DNA from: Chlorobium phaeovibrioides
Lineage (GTDB): Bacteria; Bacteroidota; Chlorobiia; Chlorobiales; Chlorobiaceae
Length of the DNA: 64,000 bases
Reading direction: 5' to 3'
Assembly: GCF_003968655.1 (NCBI RefSeq)
Contig: NZ_RXYK01000005.1
Span: forward strand, 62,001-126,000
Shown: piece after piece, positions 61,326 through 64,000 of the stretch
How the letters are laid out: every line of letters starts with the position of its first letter
Numbering within the stretch: position 1 is the first letter of the stretch
The notes under the pieces: generated by a model
Seen by the model: only the letters and a program-made list of their open reading frames with translations
Database searches by the model: none
Told to the model about the DNA's origin: nothing
Program-made: the position numbers and the translations under genes

Positions 61326-62396
61326 TTAAAACTCCATTGCCAGCTGCATGGTGAAGGTATCGGTATCGGCAGTGTCCGCTTTGTTTTCAGCACGCTGGTA
61401 TTCGAACGCCAGGCCTGCACCCTCTGCTACCTCCCATCCAAGGGCTGCAGCATAGCGGGAGTCGTTTGTCTCAAAGTCATCCGCCCCCTCATAACGCACG
61501 GCAAGACTGAATGGCGCTTCAAAATCGTATCCAGCTTCTACGCTCCAGGCGGAAGGCTGCTTGCCGCCGTACTCGCCATCGGTGAAGCTGTCGCAGGCAC
61601 CCAGATACTCGCCCCTCAACTCAAAAGCCCCGTAGCCCGCTATGGCGTTAGCTGACCATCCACCTACAAAATCTGTCGTTTTTTTATCAGTAAAACCGTC
61701 CTGGAGTCCATCGGTATCGGCCATATTGTTCGTCCAGGAGGCGCCGAAGCCATAGCGGAAGCTGTCAACCTCTTTCTGCCAGCTGAAGGCTGCAACGAGG
61801 CTGTTGATTTCGCTTTCGCCTGCTTTCTGCACATCGCCCTTGAACACCGAAAGCGAACCGGTGATGCCATCCGCCTCATAACCCGCTTTCACTGATGCGT
61901 GCAGCTTGCTTTCACCAAGCTCGAGTGTCATGGGGTCGGAGATCATGCTGCTCTCAAACGAGCCGAACGACTGGGTAAGGCGGCCGACCTCAGCGAAGAA
62001 CGGGGAGGATTCCGACTTCATCCTGATGTAGGCCTGCTCAACAAGGATGTTCTCGCTGTTTTCACCCTGTTCGTAGAGCAGAACTCCATAAGCGGTGAGC
62101 CACGGGTTCACTTTTGCCTCAAGACCGAGCTCAAGGGTTGCAAGGGTGAGGTCGGAAGTGGCTTTCGAGTCAGAAGGATCCTGATAGTTCGCTTCCACTT
62201 CCACAAGACCTCCGAATGCCAGTCCTTTGGTGATGCTGCTTTTCTCCGCCTCGGGCCGGGGGGCAGCTTCTACCCGATTCTCCAGGAGATCAAGACGGCG
62301 TTTCAGTTCAAGTACTTCATCCGAAGCAAAGAGAGCTGATGAGGGAACCATTCCAAGGGTTGCGAGTGCGGCACCAGCAATAATCATCTTTTTCAT
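61326..62396 (-). CDS. LbtU-like outer-membrane porin
   Basis: This 356-residue precursor has a signal peptide (KKMIIAGAALATLGMVPSSA), a short coiled coil (LELKRRLDLLENRVE) and a beta-barrel ending in Phe (TFTMQLAMEF). The mature N-terminal layout and sequences such as GLAFGGLVEVEANYQ resemble LbtU, a siderophore-linked porin of Legionella. Here it is the first gene of the feo block, so it probably passes ferrous iron or a chelate across the outer membrane. Two operator-like palindromes lie immediately upstream. Confidence 0.8.
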   Translation of the reverse strand: MKKMIIAGAALATLGMVPSSALFASDEVLELKRRLDLLENRVEAAPRPEAEKSSITKGLAFGGLVEVEANYQDPSDSKATSDLTLATLELGLEAKVNPWLTAYGVLLYEQGENSENILVEQAYIRMKSESSPFFAEVGRLTQSFGSFESSMISDPMTLELGESKLHASVKAGYEADGITGSLSVFKGDVQKAGESEINSLVAAFSWQKEVDSFRYGFGASWTNNMADTDGLQDGFTDKKTTDFVGGWSANAIAGYGAFELRGEYLGACDSFTDGEYGGKQPSAWSVEAGYDFEAPFSLAVRYEGADDFETNDSRYAAALGWEVAEGAGLAFEYQRAENKADTADTDTFTMQLAMEF

Positions 62397-62401
62397 AAGA
62401 C

Positions 62402-62424
62402 TTAATTAGATTTTGTATAATTAA
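62402..62424 (-). promoter_or_regulatory. Operator-like palindrome B (feo block)
   Basis: This 23-bp dyad begins TTAATTAGATT and ends TGTATAATTAA, ending 5 nt before the porin ATG. Relative to site A, position 4 changes T to A and position 20 changes A to T, which keeps the symmetry. Confidence 0.65.
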
Positions 62425-62444
62425 CGAGCAGAACAAATCTACCG

Positions 62445-62467
62445 TTATTTATATAAAATCCAAATAA
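62445..62467 (-). promoter_or_regulatory. Operator-like palindrome C (feo block)
   Basis: The + strand reads TTATTTATATA ... AATCCAAATAA. The reverse complement is 22/23 identical to site A. It lies 20 bp from site B (43 bp centre to centre, about four helical turns), where a -35/-10 region is expected. Confidence 0.65.
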
Positions 62468-62531
62468 GCGAGAAAAAAAGTTCTTCAGGATTTCAAACAC
62501 CACGGAATACAGTCAGTACGGGCAGCCTGAA

Positions 62532-62565
62532 ATCTCAGATGAGATCGCTGAAGAGCTTCTTCAGC
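62532..62565. repeat. Tandem small hairpins after the hypothetical gene
   Basis: ATCTCA-GA-TGAGAT (62532-62545) is followed at once by GCTGAAGA-GCT-TCTTCAGC (62547-62565 region). Both stems are perfect. No T-run follows, so a 3'-end stabiliser is as likely as a terminator. Confidence 0.4.
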
Positions 62566-62576
62566 TCTCAGTCACC

Positions 62577-62846
62577 TCACTTGAACGGGGGGCAGCTGAA
62601 GTCAACCGGAAAGGAAGGTTCCACTCCCCCCTGCCGGTCGATACCCTGGGGCATCGCATGCACGCCGGATGGCAGTTCATCATGTTCCATCAGGTATTCA
62701 AGCAGCCAGCCGCTCAGCCGGTAATATCCCGATGGTTTGGCCGTGGGAGACTCTGCGGCAGGGTTCGGCGGCTTTCCTTCAGCCCATTTCTCCACAAGCG
62801 CCTCAACCTGCTCCCTGTAAAGGGTTTCGCGTGCATTACTCTCCAT
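62577..62846 (-). CDS. Hypothetical 89-residue protein
   Basis: The protein begins MESNARETLYREQVEALVEK, has a middle segment SGYYRLSGWLLEYLMEHDEL, and ends in a Pro/Gly-rich tail. It has no signal peptide or membrane helix. I do not recognise the family. Its ATG lies inside the end of the lipocalin gene (11-nt overlap), which suggests coupled translation and makes it likely to be real. A longer frame reaching 62939 would overlap the lipocalin further and is not favoured. Confidence 0.55.
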   Translation of the reverse strand: MESNARETLYREQVEALVEKWAEGKPPNPAAESPTAKPSGYYRLSGWLLEYLMEHDELPSGVHAMPQGIDRQGGVEPSFPVDFSCPPFK

Positions 62847-63384
62847 CTGAGGCCCCTTCTGCCCGCTCCGACTGGTCCACAAGGCGAAGTTCTTCTGATG
62901 CAAAGCCAAACTCCGCACTCTTTCGTCGAAGCTCCTCAAGAAGCTCCGGATTCATTTCCGGACTTCTTGACAGTATCCAGAGAAGGTCCCTGTCATGTCC
63001 GGAGACAAGAGCCCACCTGTATTCCTCACGGTCGAGAGCAAGAATGTTGTACCCTGCGTAGAAGGGACCGAAAAAGGAGACTTTCAGGGCTCCACGGTCA
63101 CTCGGGCCGTCGAACTTTGCCCTGCCTTCAACACTCTTCCACCTGTTCTTTTTCGTGTCGTATCCTCTGTTCTCTACTCTGACCTTTCCATCCGGCTTCA
63201 GGGTATAGGTTGCAGAAACAGCCTCAAAATTCTTTTCGAAGGAGTTGTCGAGACGGGCGATTTCGTACCAGGTACCAAGATAGCGCTCAAGGGAAAAATC
63301 ATCAACCACATCAAGTCCTTCAGGAATACCGGTACATCCGGCGGGGAGAAGGAGCAGCAGCAGGGTAAGCAGTCGTTTCATCAT
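62836..63384 (-). CDS. Lipocalin-family outer-membrane lipoprotein (Blc-like)
   Basis: The 182-residue prolipoprotein has a signal peptide with lipobox LLPAGC. The lipocalin start motif is YLGTWYEIARLDNSFEKNF. GPFYAGYNILALDREEYRWA and LVSGHDRDLLWILSRSP follow, as in Blc. It probably binds fatty acids or lysolipids at the outer membrane. It is the first gene of a two-gene unit with the hypothetical protein. Confidence 0.9.
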   Translation of the reverse strand: MMKRLLTLLLLLLPAGCTGIPEGLDVVDDFSLERYLGTWYEIARLDNSFEKNFEAVSATYTLKPDGKVRVENRGYDTKKNRWKSVEGRAKFDGPSDRGALKVSFFGPFYAGYNILALDREEYRWALVSGHDRDLLWILSRSPEMNPELLEELRRKSAEFGFASEELRLVDQSERAEGASDGE

Positions 63385-63448
63385 GATATCGGCCGGGAAT
63401 AGTTATTGAAAAAAAACAGAACACATGGATGCATGCCGGGCAGGCTTC

Positions 63449-64000
63449 TCAGTCAAACACAACGGTTTTGGTGCCGTTCAACAGAATTCTATGTTCACTG
63501 TGAAGCCGCACGGCGCGCGCAAGCACAAGGCGTTCAAGATCACGGCCGCGCCTGATAAGGTCGGCAAGGCTGTCCCGGTGGGTGACGCGGACCGTATCCT
63601 GTTCGATGATGGGTCCCTGGTCAAGCTCTTCGGTAATGAAATGGCTTGTCGCCCCGATAATCTTCACACCCCGCTCATAGGCCTGACGATAGGGGTTCCC
63701 GCCAACAAAAGCGGGAAGAAAAGAGTGGTGAATGTTGATGACCCGGCCCCTCCACCGCTCAACAAAAGCGGGGGAAAGCACCTGCATGTATCTGGCCAGG
63801 ACAACCCAGTCAACATCGTGCGCCTCCAGGAGGGCGGTCGTCTGCTTTTCTACCGCCATGCGGTTCTCACTGCTGACGGGAATCACATGAAAGGGAATCC
63901 CGCAGTGGTCGGCAAGAGGCTGGAGATCGGGATGATTTGAAACAATCAGGGGAATCTCTATCTGAAACTCCCCGATGCCGTGACGCCACAGAAGCTCCTG
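63449..64000 (-). CDS. purU: Formyltetrahydrofolate deformylase (N-terminus beyond window)
   Basis: The minus strand is open from the window edge to 63449. The translation includes [38 protein letters not shown] and [38 protein letters not shown] follows. These are the GART-fold formyl-transfer motifs with the Asn-His-Asp catalytic set. PurU hydrolyses 10-formyl-THF to formate and THF. The ACT domain expected at the N-terminus lies outside the window. Confidence 0.93.
   Translation of the reverse strand, partial: QELLWRHGIGEFQIEIPLIVSNHPDLQPLADHCGIPFHVIPVSSENRMAVEKQTTALLEAHDVDWVVLARYMQVLSPAFVERWRGRVINIHHSFLPAFVGGNPYRQAYERGVKIIGATSHFITEELDQGPIIEQDTVRVTHRDSLADLIRRGRDLERLVLARAVRLHSEHRILLNGTKTVVFD

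Overview
The window looks like chromosomal DNA of a green sulfur bacterium (Chlorobiaceae). The best evidence is a BciA-type divinyl chlorophyllide reductase gene at 54839-55924. Supporting context is a split ABC-F/pyrB, gltBD, a sucC of the reductive TCA cycle, a class II photolyase, cydABDC and a large ferrous-iron locus. The genus cannot be fixed from sequence alone. The window opens inside an lptD-like gene and ends inside purU. No prophage, CRISPR array, rRNA or intact transposase was seen.

Layout. 1-12.5 kb: lptD (partial) divergent from trpB; tRNA-Gly; a glutamate-receptor-like potassium channel gene; tRNA-Ser followed by a small structured element that duplicates the tRNA 3' end; a rhodanese/amidotransferase/photolyase operon; rnr and dsbD; a cupin gene; a MITE-like inverted repeat; tRNA-Val. 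12.5-21.3 kb: clpX, a DUF4404 gene, gltD, gltB and gpmA, all on the minus strand. 21.3-26 kb: a nitronate-monooxygenase-like flavoprotein behind a possible leader ORF, a DUF697-like membrane protein, tadA and sucC. 26-30.4 kb: a MacB/MacA/TolC-type tripartite exporter. 30.6-39 kb: ABC-F ATPase, pyrB, a PagL-like lipid A deacylase, a NUDIX hydrolase, a porin-like protein, a DUF302 protein and a two-gene sodium:solute symporter. 39-48.8 kb: uvrC, a TPR protein, aroE, lspA, tatD, a cyclophilin, yggS, a PNP/MTAP-family gene and mtnA. 48.9-55.9 kb: cydABDC with bciA 15 nt downstream. 56-62.5 kb: the iron locus on the minus strand. 62.5-64 kb: a small hypothetical gene, a lipocalin and purU.

The iron locus is the most coherent accessory system. 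A LbtU-like porin, two FeoA-domain proteins, FeoB and FeoC form one block. A Cys-rich small protein, flavodoxin, ferritin and a DUF2023 protein form a second block. Three copies of a 23-bp imperfect palindrome lie just upstream of the first gene of each block (one copy before the second block, two before the first). Two copies are 22/23 identical, and the third carries a compensatory pair of changes that keeps the dyad. The simplest reading is a metal-responsive regulon linking Fe(II) uptake, iron storage and replacement of ferredoxin by flavodoxin.

Other points of interest are the GluR0-like channel between two tRNA genes, the 159-bp duplication behind tRNA-Ser, and a PNP-family enzyme whose base-specificity residue suggests methylthioadenosine as substrate next to mtnA. 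Also notable is the physical coupling of a cytochrome bd oxidase operon to a bacteriochlorophyll biosynthesis gene.
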